Assembly: GCA_022844225.1 (NCBI GenBank)
Contig: JALHMC010000037.1
Location: 5,752 to 39,851 of the forward strand
Reading direction: 5' to 3'
Source of the DNA: Hyphomicrobiaceae bacterium
Lineage (GTDB): Bacteria; Pseudomonadota; Alphaproteobacteria; Rhizobiales; Hyphomicrobiaceae
Length of the DNA stretch: 34,100 nucleotides
Part shown: one piece after another, positions 7,774 to 16,393 of the stretch
Layout of the letters: each line of letters starts with the position of its first letter
Position numbering within the stretch: position 1 is the stretch's first letter
Notes under the pieces: generated by a model
What the model saw: only the letters and a program-made list of their open reading frames with translations
What the model was told of the DNA's origin: nothing
Databases searched by the model: none
Position numbers and translations under genes: made by a program

Positions 7774-9294
7774 ATGGCGCTTTCGACGAAGCTAGAGCTC
7801 AGGCAGAGCCAGCAGCTCGTCATGACGCCGCAGCTGCAGCAGGCGATCCGTCTGCTTCAACTGTCCAACCTCGAACTCAGCGCCTTTGTCGAGACCGAAC
7901 TCGAGCGCAACCCGCTGCTGGAGCGCGACGCCGAGGCGCCGGCCGAGCGGACGCAGCCGAGTGAGGCCGACGCGATGCCGGTCGTCGTCGCCGGCGACGG
8001 CGGACTGGATTTCGCCACCCCTGGTGATGCGCCGACGCGCGAACTCGACAGTGATGTCGCCGATGCCTTCCCGGAAGCGGGATCGAGCGATCTCGGACCG
8101 GACCTGCAACCGAGCCTGCGCGGCAATATCGTGGAGCGCAGCCGCTCGGCGGCGTCCGGAGACGATGCCTCGAGCATTGAGGACTACGCCACGGAACGGC
8201 TGTCCCTCAGGGATCACCTGGAGAATCAGCTCGGCCTGGCGCTGAGCGATGCCAAGGATCGGCTGATTGGCGCCTATCTTATCGACCAGGTCGACGAAGC
8301 CGGTTATCTGCGCGCCGATCTGGCGGAAGTCGCCGAACGGCTGGGCGTTGCCCATTCGCACATCGAGAAGGTTCTCGGCGTTCTGCAGACTTTCGAGCCG
8401 GCTGGCGTCATGGCGCGTGATCTCAAGGAATGCCTGGCGCTGCAACTTCGCGATCAGGGCCGCCTCGACCCGATGATGATGGCCTTCCTCGACAATCTGC
8501 CCATGCTGGCGCAGCGGAACATGACGGCGCTCCGTAGGGCGACCGGGGCTGATGCCGACGACCTGGCGGACATGATTGCCGAGGTGCGCCGCCTCAATCC
8601 GAAACCCGGCCTCGGCTTCGGTCAGATCGAGATCGAGCCGGTGGTGCCGGACGTGCACGTACGCATGGGCAGCGACGGAAGCTGGCTGATCGAGTTGAAC
8701 AGCGACACTCTTCCGCGAGTTCTAGTCAACCGGGTCTATTACACGCGCGTTCACCGCACGGCGCGCAGCACCCAGGACAAGGATTTTCTCCTCGAATGCC
8801 TCCAGAACGCCAACTGGTTGGTCAAGAGCCTGGATCAGCGCGCCCGTACCATTCTCCGGGTGGCCGAGGAAATCGTTCGCCAGCAGGATCGCTTTCTCGT
8901 CTATGGCGTTCAATATCTGCGGCCGCTCAATCTCAAGACGGTGGCCGACGCCATCAAGATGCATGAGTCGACGGTCAGCCGCGTCACATCGAACAAGTAC
9001 ATCTCGACACCGCGCGGCATTTTCGAGCTCAAGTATTTCTTCACCTCGGCCATCGCCTCGGCTGGTGACGGCGAAGCCCATTCGAGTGAATCGGTGCGCC
9101 ATCGCATCAAGGTTCTGATCGATGCCGAGAGCCCCGACGACATCCTTTCGGACGACAAACTGGTCGAGGTTTTGGGGCGCGAGGGCATCGAGATTGCCCG
9201 TCGGACGGTTGCCAAGTACCGTGAAGGCATGCGCATACCATCGTCTGTGCAGCGCCGCCGCGAGAAACGGTTGCAGTGCCAAGCCGTGGCGTGA
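7774..9294 (+). CDS. rpoN: RNA polymerase sigma-54 factor RpoN
   Basis: This 506-aa sigma factor directs RNA polymerase to -24/-12 promoters of nitrogen, carbon and motility genes and needs AAA+ activators. Region I is the Gln/Leu-rich start (LELRQSQQLVMTPQLQQAIR) with LSNLELSAFVETELERNPLLE. An acidic region II (about 51-150) follows, then the core-binding domain, the helix-turn-helix (LKTVADAIKMHESTVSRVTS with NKYISTPRGIFELKYFF), and the invariant RpoN box ARRTVAKYRE at 475-484. Length is typical. The start has a GGTGAGGAGCAGCA site just upstream. It sits between lptB and ptsN, the usual alphaproteobacterial location. Confidence 0.97.
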   Translation: MALSTKLELRQSQQLVMTPQLQQAIRLLQLSNLELSAFVETELERNPLLERDAEAPAERTQPSEADAMPVVVAGDGGLDFATPGDAPTRELDSDVADAFPEAGSSDLGPDLQPSLRGNIVERSRSAASGDDASSIEDYATERLSLRDHLENQLGLALSDAKDRLIGAYLIDQVDEAGYLRADLAEVAERLGVAHSHIEKVLGVLQTFEPAGVMARDLKECLALQLRDQGRLDPMMMAFLDNLPMLAQRNMTALRRATGADADDLADMIAEVRRLNPKPGLGFGQIEIEPVVPDVHVRMGSDGSWLIELNSDTLPRVLVNRVYYTRVHRTARSTQDKDFLLECLQNANWLVKSLDQRARTILRVAEEIVRQQDRFLVYGVQYLRPLNLKTVADAIKMHESTVSRVTSNKYISTPRGIFELKYFFTSAIASAGDGEAHSSESVRHRIKVLIDAESPDDILSDDKLVEVLGREGIEIARRTVAKYREGMRIPSSVQRRREKRLQCQAVA

Positions 9295-9536
9295 ATTGCG
9301 CCAAAAACAAGGCAGGGAAGTCGGAATTCGTGGTTTGACTCGGCGTAGCACCGCAACTACGTTCCCCGCATGCTTGAACAGTCGATGGCCGGCGTCTCAC
9401 TTCTGCTGTCGAGGTGAGAATATGTATCGTTAAATGAATGACTTGCGTCTGTTGTGCTTGTCGCGCAAAGCGATCCCACGGGTGGGGGCTCGCGAATCAC
9501 GACAGGTGCGTGCAGCCGCCGGAAAGGCCAAACCGA

Positions 9537-10001
9537 ATGGATCTCGGCGATCTCCTCAAGCCCGAAGGCGTATTCGCCTCCCTGAGGGTCAAGAACAAGA
9601 AGCAGGCGCTCCGTGAACTCGCGGCTCGGGCAGCCCGGGTGACCGGCCTGGACGAGCGGCATATCTTCGACGTGCTGCTGCAACGTGAGCGTCTCGGCTC
9701 GACCGGCGTCGGGCGTGGCATCGCGATCCCGCACGCCCGCATCGGTGGTTTGGACAGCATCGCCACGGTCTTCATCCAGCTTGATGAGCCCATCGACTTC
9801 GAGGCGTCGGATTCTGAGCCCGTCGATCTGATGTTCGGTCTGCTGGCACCAGAGCAGGCGGGCGCCGATCACCTGAAGGCGTTGGCGCGCATCTCTCGTG
9901 TTCTGCGCGATCCGCAGACCTTGGAAAAGCTCCGGTCGGCGCGCGACAAGGATGCTCTCTATGCCGTGCTGACGGAGCCGCTCGCCTCGCACGCGGCCTG
10001 A
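9537..10001 (+). CDS. ptsN: Nitrogen PTS EIIA component PtsN (EIIA-Ntr)
   Basis: A 154-aa PTS EIIA type-2 domain whose phosphorylation state, set by PtsP (EI-Ntr) and NPr, regulates potassium transport, carbon/nitrogen balance and sensor kinases rather than sugar import. The phospho-acceptor is His66 in the motif GRGIAIPHARI. N-terminal MDLGDLLKPEGVFASLRVKNKKQALRELA and the LDEPIDFEASDSEPVDLMFGLLAPEQAGADHLKALARISRVLR region match the family. The ATG at 9537 follows GGAAAGG; longer in-frame starts add an unrelated Cys-rich segment and were rejected. About 240 bp separate it from rpoN, and there is no hpf gene in between. Confidence 0.95.
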   Translation: MDLGDLLKPEGVFASLRVKNKKQALRELAARAARVTGLDERHIFDVLLQRERLGSTGVGRGIAIPHARIGGLDSIATVFIQLDEPIDFEASDSEPVDLMFGLLAPEQAGADHLKALARISRVLRDPQTLEKLRSARDKDALYAVLTEPLASHAA

Positions 10002-10065
10002 AGGGCGGAAACTTGGTCGGTTCCGGCATACTGGGACCGGGCACGTACCAAATCATCGCCGGCCG

Positions 10066-12336
10066 TCACGTGCTGTTGGCGCGGGCGTCGGCAATGGCCG
10101 ACCAGACCCGCGCTGGCGTGGCCGGCATCTCGATCTCCGTCACGCCGATCGGCCGCAACGCATCGCGAACGGCGTTCATCAGCGCCGGCAGGGGTCCGAC
10201 GGTGCCGCTTTCGCCTACGCCTTTGACGCCGAGCGGGTTCGACGTCGCGGGGGAAGGCGCGAGGATCGAATTGAAGTGGGGCAGATCGCGCGCACGGGGA
10301 AGGGCATAGTCCATCATCGACCCCGCCATCAGCTGGCCACTCGACGGGTCGTAGGCACCGTGCTCCATGAGGACTTGGCCGAAGCCTTGCGCGAGGGCGC
10401 CGTGTACCTGGCCCTCGGCCAACTCGTGATGGATGACGCGGCCGCAGTCGTCGACGGCGACGAAGGACGCCACGGTCACCTCGCCGGTCTCTGGGTCGAT
10501 CTCGACTTCTGCTATGTGACAGCCGGACGGGAACGTGGCCTCGCCCTCGATCCGGACCTCGGCCTCGAGGGGAGGGGCGTCACCGTGCGCCAGCTCTTCG
10601 ATCCCGATCGCGAGATTGGTCGCCGGCACCTCCAGTCGGCCCGCAGCATAGACGACGGTCTCCGGAGGAACGCCGAAGCGCTCCCCGGCGCGCGACTTGG
10701 CGACATCGATCAGCTTCAGGGCGGTGGCGCGAATGGCGGAGCCCGCCATGATCGTGGAGCGCGACGCGGAGGACGAGCCGCCGTCATCGAAGCCAGTGCT
10801 GTCGCCTTGCGCAACGCTGATGCGGCCTGTGCCGAGCGCCAGATGCTCGTCGGCGAGCATGGCGAACACGGTCTCGTGGCCCTGGCCGGTGGCGCCGATC
10901 GGTGTGCTCAGATGCACGACGCCATCGCTGGCGAGACGCATGCGGGCGCGCTCGGTCGGCATGCCTCCGGAGATCTCGACAAACATGCCGATGCCGGCGC
11001 CGCGCAGGAGGCCTTTCGCCTTGGATGTCGCCTTGCGTGCGGTGAGGCCCGGCCAGTCGGCAGCGGCGAGCGCCTGATCGAGCAGGTCGGGGAAGTCGCC
11101 GGAGCAGTAGGTCATGCCGACAGCGGTCTTGTGCGGCATTGCCTCGGGCCCCAGCATGTTGCGCCGCCGGATATCGACAGGATCGAGGCCGAGCTTCGCC
11201 GCGGCGGCCTCGATCAGGCTCTCCATGATGTAGGCGGCCTCGGGACGGCCGGCGCCGCGATAGGGAGCAGTCGGCACGGTGTTGGTCAGCACACAAGTGA
11301 CGGCCGAATGCACGGCCGGAATGCGATAGGGACCGGTCAGGCATCGCGAGAAGTTGGCGGTCGCGATGAAGTAGCCGACGTGGTGCATGTAGGCACCCAT
11401 CGCGGCCTTGGCCTCGACGTCGAGGGCAAGGATGCGGCCGTCACCATCGAGCGCGAGGCGGCCGTGCATCAGCGAGTCCCGCGCCTGCGCGTCGGAAACG
11501 AAAGCCTCGGAGCGCGTCGCAGTCCAGCGCACGGGCGCGCCGGTCAGGCGGGCGGCATGCAGCAGCGCCGGGTACTCGGGATAGGTGCCGTTGCGAATGC
11601 CGAAGGCGCCGCCGACGTCGCGCGAGGTGACGACGATACTGTGCTTGTCGACGCCGAGGATCGTGGCGATCTGGTCGCGGACGATGGTCATGCCCTGATT
11701 GCCTGTATGCAGGCGATAGGTGCCGGTCGCCGCCTCGAACGAGGCGATCGCGGCGCGCGTCTCCATCGGGCAGATGACGACACGCTGGCTCGTGCGACGG
11801 GCTTCGACGACATGGGCTGCCGCTGCGAAGCCCGCATCCACCGCCGCTCGATTGCCGAGTGTCCAGCGGAAGGCGACATTGCCCGGTGCCGATGCCCACA
11901 GTTCGGGAGCGCCGCCGGCCAAGGCGTCGTCGATCAACGCAGCGGCGGCCATCGGCGTGTAATCGACGGAGAGGGCCGCGACCATGTCGTCGGCTGCCGC
12001 GCGGCTGTCGGCTATGCACAGCGCGACGGGCTCGCCGACGTGGCGCACCTTGTCCTGGGACAGCACCGGCCACGGTGCCGCGCGTGGCGGGCGACCGTCG
12101 GCATCGGTCAAACGCTGCTGGACTGGGACGGAGCCGAAGCCGGCATTGCGCCAATCGTCGCCGGTCAGCACAAGGCGCGCGCCGGGCACCTGCATGGCAC
12201 CTGAGGGGTCGATCGAGCGGATTTCCGCGTGGGCGTGCGGAGATCGCGCGAATGCCGCCCAAAGCGCACCCTCTGCCGGGACGTCGTCCGTAAAGGCCCC
12301 TGTACCGGTGATGAGGCGGTGGTCCTCGACCCGCAT
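10066..12336 (-). CDS. Xanthine dehydrogenase family molybdopterin-binding subunit (CoxL form II-like)
   Basis: A 756-aa aldehyde-oxidase/xanthine-dehydrogenase large subunit binding a Mo-cytosine-dinucleotide type cofactor. It has the N-terminal hammerhead domain (MRVEDHRLITGTGAFTDD), GGAFGIR at 242-248, TAPYRGAGRPEAAYIMESL (from about 356) and the catalytic Glu709 in GVGESGT. The loop reads PYRGAGR, not the AYxCSFR of true form I CO dehydrogenase, so it is form II-like with an unknown heterocycle, aldehyde or aromatic substrate. It would normally pair with an FAD subunit and a 2Fe-2S subunit, and neither is in the window. The start at 12336 is chosen because upstream codons overlap the phosphatase gene; a non-ATG start slightly upstream is possible. 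It is convergent with ptsN. Confidence 0.9.
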   Translation of the reverse strand: MRVEDHRLITGTGAFTDDVPAEGALWAAFARSPHAHAEIRSIDPSGAMQVPGARLVLTGDDWRNAGFGSVPVQQRLTDADGRPPRAAPWPVLSQDKVRHVGEPVALCIADSRAAADDMVAALSVDYTPMAAAALIDDALAGGAPELWASAPGNVAFRWTLGNRAAVDAGFAAAAHVVEARRTSQRVVICPMETRAAIASFEAATGTYRLHTGNQGMTIVRDQIATILGVDKHSIVVTSRDVGGAFGIRNGTYPEYPALLHAARLTGAPVRWTATRSEAFVSDAQARDSLMHGRLALDGDGRILALDVEAKAAMGAYMHHVGYFIATANFSRCLTGPYRIPAVHSAVTCVLTNTVPTAPYRGAGRPEAAYIMESLIEAAAAKLGLDPVDIRRRNMLGPEAMPHKTAVGMTYCSGDFPDLLDQALAAADWPGLTARKATSKAKGLLRGAGIGMFVEISGGMPTERARMRLASDGVVHLSTPIGATGQGHETVFAMLADEHLALGTGRISVAQGDSTGFDDGGSSSASRSTIMAGSAIRATALKLIDVAKSRAGERFGVPPETVVYAAGRLEVPATNLAIGIEELAHGDAPPLEAEVRIEGEATFPSGCHIAEVEIDPETGEVTVASFVAVDDCGRVIHHELAEGQVHGALAQGFGQVLMEHGAYDPSSGQLMAGSMMDYALPRARDLPHFNSILAPSPATSNPLGVKGVGESGTVGPLPALMNAVRDALRPIGVTEIEMPATPARVWSAIADARANST

Positions 12337-12439
12337 GGCAACGCTCCCGAGATCTGCCTCGCGCGGCGGCGCGCGGTTCCAGCAGTCTAGGCCGCGTTTC
12401 GAGACCTCGCCAAGAAGTGCGGTGCGGGCGCTCGACGCG

Positions 12440-13016
12440 TCAGGGACGAATGCTGCCGATAACCGCGAGCGCTTCACCGCGAGGCTCGACCACGATGCCC
12501 TCGCCGGAAGCCGTCGCACGCCCGACCAGCGCCGAGATGTTGACCTGATGCGTTGTCACGACGAGGGCGCCCGGTCCTCGCCAGTCCAGAAGTAGTCGGC
12601 GGGCGGCAGCGGTCGCCGCCGTTCGGTTCTTGGGATCGCTGAAAAAGGAGTTGAAGGCGGGCTCGGTCTCGACGCGGCCGGGCAGGGCGAGTTCTGCGGT
12701 CTCGCGGGCCCGGCACCACTCGGAGGAAAGAACGCGTCCGACGGCGACACCGGACTTGCGGAGCGCCTGTCCGATCCTCTTCGCCTGGGCGCGTCCGCTG
12801 GCGTCGAGATTGCGCTGGGTCGCGCAGTCGCCGATCCGCATGCCGGCGGGATCACCGGTTCCTGGCGCATGAGCATGGCGAAAGAGAACGATGGCGCCAC
12901 GCCGCCGCTTCCGATGCAGCAGCACTGGCTGACAGGGCGACACTGACGACCAGGATGGCCACGACAACCGTCTGGCACCCGAGGATGGTCGCCCATGGCG
13001 GCAATGCTCGTCTCAT
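12440..13016 (-). pseudogene. Secreted histidine phosphatase family protein, apparent frameshift
   Basis: Two adjacent minus-strand frames make one sensible protein. From the ATG at 13016 (AAGGA ribosome-binding site just upstream) runs a good signal peptide, MRRALPPW then TVVVAILVVSVALSASAAASEAAA. In the next frame, from about 12900 down to the stop at 12440, is a histidine-phosphatase domain: IVLFRHAHAPGTGDP (RHA variant of the RHG motif), RNLDASGRAQAKRIGQALR, SSEWCRARETAELA and VTTHQVNISAL with the second His. Removing a single G from the GCG repeat at about 12900-12908 joins them as SEAAAGAIVLFRHAH. So either a recent 1-base insertion killed the gene or the assembly carries an indel. As written, only the in-frame ATG at 12967, with an implausible leader, could start the domain. 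Substrate unknown. Confidence 0.7.
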
Positions 13017-13177
13017 GGCACGTCCTTCACAGATGTCCTTGTCACAAGACGAACGACGGTAGCGAACGGATCTGCCGTTTCGCAAAATCGCCCCCAAGTC
13101 GTGGCATGGTGCAGGGCTTCGGGTTCGAGGAGCGAGGCCGTTGGCCATCGACGGGCGAGCAAGTGGCGGGATTGCAT

Positions 13178-14467
13178 ATGATTCAGTTGGAAGTCGATGT
13201 CGCGGATGCTCGGGGGCTGTCGCGGCACGTCCGAGCGGTTCTTGGCGTTATGGTAGCGCTCGCACTGGCCGGTTTCGCTGTCGTGGGGGCGGCACGTGCC
13301 GACCCCTCGTTCAAAGGCTTTCTCGACGCGTTGCGTCCCGACGCGGAGGCACGTGGCATCTCGCGCGCCACCTTCGATCGTGAGACGCGCGGGCTCGAGC
13401 CTGATTTGTCATTGCCGGATCTCGTCCGCGACGGCGAGGCGCCGAAGGCGTCGAGCAGGGGGCAGGCCGAGTTCACTGTAGCGCCGCAGGACTACGTTTC
13501 AGCGAAGCGCATCGGGCAACTCGCGGAAGAAGGGCGCGCACTGGCGAAGGCGCACGCCGATGCACTGGCGCGGATCGAGAAGGAGATCGGCGTCGATGCT
13601 CACGTCGTGCTCGCGATCTGGGGACGCGAGACGGCCTTCGGCAAATACAAGCCCCAGCACGACGCCATTCGGGTGCTTGCGACGCAGGCTTTCACGGGAC
13701 GCCGCAAGGAGCTGTTTCGCGGCGAGCTTCTGCATGCGCTCAAGTTGATCGACGAGGGACGCATCAAGCGATCCGAGATGCGCGCCTCGTGGGCCGGCGC
13801 CATGGGGCTCACGCAGTTCATGCCGTCGGAGTTCTATTCCTCGGCCGTCGACATGGACGGTGACGGCCGCATCGATCTCTTCGGCTCGGTCGCCGATGCG
13901 CTCGGCTCGGCCGCGATGCAGCTGAAGTTGAAGGGATGGACGGCCCGCCTGCCATGGGGGATCGAGGTTCGGACCGGCGCACGCGTCGACTGCGCCAACG
14001 AGGGGCCGGACAACGCAAGACCGATCTCGGAATGGATGCGTCTCGGCGTCAGTCGGGCTGACGGAAAGCCTATCGATGCCCGTCATCTTGCGGCTTCGGC
14101 CTATCTGATGTCGCCGGGTGGGACCTTCGGTCCGCAGTTCCTCGTCACAGAGAACTTCAAGGTGCTCCGGGCCTACAACACGTCGGACCTCTATGCCGTC
14201 TTCGTGGGCCATTTGTCCGACCGCATCGCTGGCGGCGGTGTTTTCGTCACGCCATGGGCGGCCATCCGTCAGTTGGACAACGCCGGGATTCTCGAGGTGC
14301 AGACCCGCCTGGATCGCGCTGGTTACAAGATCGCCAAGCTCGACGGTCGGATCGGATCGGAAACGCGGCTGAAGATCGGGCTCTACCAGCGCGCCAACGG
14401 CCTCAAGGTCGAATGCTGGCCAAGCGCCGAGCTGCTGGCCGCCATGCGGCGGATCGCAGGTCCCTGA
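13178..14467 (+). CDS. Lytic murein transglycosylase, MltB-like, with C-terminal peptidoglycan-binding domain
   Basis: A 429-aa exported enzyme that cleaves the MurNAc-GlcNAc bond of peptidoglycan to give 1,6-anhydro products. A signal sequence (hydrophobic 20-38, cleavage near GAARA-DP at 41) is followed by an SLT2/MltB-type domain: FKGFLDALRPDAEARGIS, then catalytic Glu151 in AIWGRETAFGKYK, WAGAMGLTQFMPSEFY, a DMDGDGRIDLFGS loop and DALGSAAMQLKLKGW. A peptidoglycan-binding-1 domain ends the protein (about 365-425, VQTRLDRAGYKIAKLDGRIGSETRLKIGLYQ). There is no lipobox Cys, so it should be soluble in the periplasm. The ATG at 13178 is the most plausible start; a shorter one at 13250 would still leave part of the signal peptide. 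Confidence 0.92.
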   Translation: MIQLEVDVADARGLSRHVRAVLGVMVALALAGFAVVGAARADPSFKGFLDALRPDAEARGISRATFDRETRGLEPDLSLPDLVRDGEAPKASSRGQAEFTVAPQDYVSAKRIGQLAEEGRALAKAHADALARIEKEIGVDAHVVLAIWGRETAFGKYKPQHDAIRVLATQAFTGRRKELFRGELLHALKLIDEGRIKRSEMRASWAGAMGLTQFMPSEFYSSAVDMDGDGRIDLFGSVADALGSAAMQLKLKGWTARLPWGIEVRTGARVDCANEGPDNARPISEWMRLGVSRADGKPIDARHLAASAYLMSPGGTFGPQFLVTENFKVLRAYNTSDLYAVFVGHLSDRIAGGGVFVTPWAAIRQLDNAGILEVQTRLDRAGYKIAKLDGRIGSETRLKIGLYQRANGLKVECWPSAELLAAMRRIAGP

Positions 14468-14554
14468 TATGCACGGGGCCGTGCTCCGCGGCTTTGCAGA
14501 CCTTGATCCAGCGACTAAACAGGGTCGGTTCGACAGCGAGACCGGAGACGCGCC

Positions 14555-15424
14555 ATGAAGAACCCCGCCAAGCCGAGCGTCATCGGCGTACTAGGTCTCG
14601 GTTCGATGGGGGCCGGTGTCGCCGCCGACTTGAAGTCCTCCGGCTTCGATGTCGTCTCGACGGTCGCGGGTCGATCGGCACGCAGCCGGGAGCGAGCCGC
14701 ACAATCGGGCGCACGTCTGCTCGACAGTCTCGAGGCCGTCGTCGCGACGGCCGACACGTTCCTGTCGATCGTGCCCGCCGATCAGGCCGTTCCGCTGGCT
14801 GAGGCGGTTGCCGCTGCGCTGAAAGGCAAGGCGCTTCACTACATCGACTGCAATTCGATCACGCCGTCGAAGACGGCCCATATCGCGAGCGCTGTTATGG
14901 CTGCCGGAGCCACCTACTCCGACGGGGGTATCATCGGTCCACCGCCGGGTGGAAAGATCAAGACCCGCCTCTATATTTCGGGCCCGCACGCGGATGTTCT
15001 GTCAGCACTTGCGTCCGACCGGATGCCGGTGTTCCAGCTCGGCGACAGCCTGACCCAGGCGACCGAGATGAAGGTGCTGTTCTCGGCGGCGAACAAGGGC
15101 ACGGCGGCGCTGCTCATCAACATCATGGCGGCGGCAGCGAAGGTGGGTCTGCTGGACCGTGTGATGGGCGAGCTCGACAGCGTCTTTCCAGGCCTGACGG
15201 GCGTCCCGCGCCGGGCGGCACCGGATCTCGACGAAAAGGCCGGGCGCTGGGCGATCGAGATGGACGATCTCGCCCAGGGACTGGCCGACCTCGATGCGCA
15301 TCCGGGTTATCACCGGGCGGCAGGCGACAATTATCGGCGCCTCGCAGCCAACCTTCCCGATACGAAGGGCGATGATGCGCTGGCGCGGGTCCTCACGGCG
15401 TGGATGGGGCCGAAGGCGGGCTGA
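14555..15424 (+). CDS. NAD(P)-dependent dehydrogenase, 6PGDH/3-hydroxyisobutyrate-like with DUF1932 C-terminal domain
   Basis: A 289-aa protein with an N-terminal Rossmann domain (VIGVLGLGSMGAGVAADLKSSG, 9-30, with GLGSMG at 14-19) and the beta-hydroxyacid-dehydrogenase signature region YSDGGIIGPPPGGKIKTRLYISG. Lys in ATEMKVLFSAANKGTAALLINIM is at the position of the catalytic lysine of this superfamily. The C-terminal half (KVGLLDRVMGELDSVFPGLTG, through AGRWAIEMDDLAQGLADLDAHPGYHRAAGDNYRRLA) matches DUF1932-type domains. It probably oxidises or reduces a small beta-hydroxy acid; the substrate is unknown. The cyclase-family gene lies just beyond on the opposite strand, convergent, which may hint at a shared catabolic pathway. 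Confidence 0.85.
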   Translation: MKNPAKPSVIGVLGLGSMGAGVAADLKSSGFDVVSTVAGRSARSRERAAQSGARLLDSLEAVVATADTFLSIVPADQAVPLAEAVAAALKGKALHYIDCNSITPSKTAHIASAVMAAGATYSDGGIIGPPPGGKIKTRLYISGPHADVLSALASDRMPVFQLGDSLTQATEMKVLFSAANKGTAALLINIMAAAAKVGLLDRVMGELDSVFPGLTGVPRRAAPDLDEKAGRWAIEMDDLAQGLADLDAHPGYHRAAGDNYRRLAANLPDTKGDDALARVLTAWMGPKAG

Positions 15425-15453
15425 CCCCCGACCGCCCTGGTGGCCGGCGGCGC

Positions 15454-16230
15454 TCAGTCGTCGAGCACCGCCACCGCGCGGGTCCAGCCGGCGCTGCCCG
15501 CCTTCACCTTCACCGGAAAGCAGATCACGGTGAAGCCGGTCGCGGGCAACTGATCGAGGTTGGCGAGCTTTTCGATCTGGCAGTAGCCGATCTCTCGCCC
15601 GGACTTGTGGCCCTCCCAGATGATCGAAGCATCCCCGGTCGCGGCGAAGCGCTTGGCCGTGTGCACGAACGGCGCGTCCCAGGACCAGGCGTCGGTACCC
15701 ACGACGCGGATGCCGCGAGACGTGAGATAGAGCGTCGCCTCACGTCCCATGCCGCAGCCGGTGGGTACGTAGTCGTCATGCCCATATCGGGCGCCCGCCG
15801 CCGTGTTCACCACCACGATCTCCAGCGGCTTCAAGGTGTGGCCGATGCGCTTCAACTCCGCCTCGATGTCGGCCGCGCCGACCACGTAACCGTCTGGGAA
15901 GTGGCGGAAGTCGAGCTTGACGCCCGGCTGGTGGAACCATTCGAGCGGGATCTCGTCGATGGTTGCGGCTCGCTTGCCGCCGTCCATCGTGGTCGCATAA
16001 TGCCAAGGCGCGTCGACGTGGGTGCCGTTGTGCGTCGAGATCTGACATTGCTCGGTCGCCCACCCCTCGCCGCCGGGCAGGCGCTCGGGTGTCATGCCGG
16101 GAAAATGCCGAAGCATGCGGGGGATGGACTCCTGGTGCCCCTCGTAGTGGATCTTCGGCTCGCCGCCCTGTGGATCGGACGCGATACCGGCCTGGAGAGC
16201 GACCGAGATGTCGATGATGCGACGAGCCAT
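15454..16230 (-). CDS. Cyclase family protein (metal-dependent hydrolase, kynurenine-formamidase-like fold)
   Basis: A 258-aa member of the cyclase/KynB superfamily. The defining metal motif HxGTHxDxPxH is seen as H67-N-G-T-H71-V-D73-A-P-W-H77. Other conserved parts are RRIIDISVALQAGIASDP at the start, VVVNTAAGARYGHDDY and GTDAWSWDAPF. Family members hydrolyse N-formylkynurenine, isatin or other cyclic amides and lactones. At 258 aa this one is longer than typical KynB (about 210), which argues for a different substrate. The start at 16230 has GGGAGACC just upstream, and the open frame to its right is non-coding. It is divergent from the MFS transporter across about 160 bp, which probably holds both promoters. 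Confidence 0.87.
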   Translation of the reverse strand: MARRIIDISVALQAGIASDPQGGEPKIHYEGHQESIPRMLRHFPGMTPERLPGGEGWATEQCQISTHNGTHVDAPWHYATTMDGGKRAATIDEIPLEWFHQPGVKLDFRHFPDGYVVGAADIEAELKRIGHTLKPLEIVVVNTAAGARYGHDDYVPTGCGMGREATLYLTSRGIRVVGTDAWSWDAPFVHTAKRFAATGDASIIWEGHKSGREIGYCQIEKLANLDQLPATGFTVICFPVKVKAGSAGWTRAVAVLDD

Positions 16231-16393
16231 ACGGGTCTCCCTGAACGCTGGAGTCTTCTCAAGGTGAAGTATGACGCCGGTCGGCAAGGTTACCAACAGG
16301 CTTGATGTCGTCTCTACCGTTGCGGTCGCCGCATCAGCCGAGCAATAGTGCGCCGTCACGGCGGGGGCGACCCGAACGGAGCGCGAACACGGA

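Noticed and set aside
9295..9536. Possible sigma-54 promoter or hpf remnant before ptsN
   Set aside because: No TGGCAC-N5-TTGC match and no frame resembling Hpf; a TTGACT at 9335 lacks a good -10.
10276..12204. 642-codon plus-strand frame
   Set aside because: It is antisense to the clearly conserved CoxL-like gene; composition is typical of the shadow frame of a high-GC gene.
10066..12336. Assignment as aerobic CO dehydrogenase large subunit (coxL form I)
   Set aside because: The active-site loop is PYRGAGR rather than AYxCSFR, and the partner subunits are absent.
12852..13148. 98-codon minus-strand frame as an independent small gene
   Set aside because: Its useful part is the signal peptide from 13016, which fits the phosphatase domain in the next frame; better read as one broken gene.
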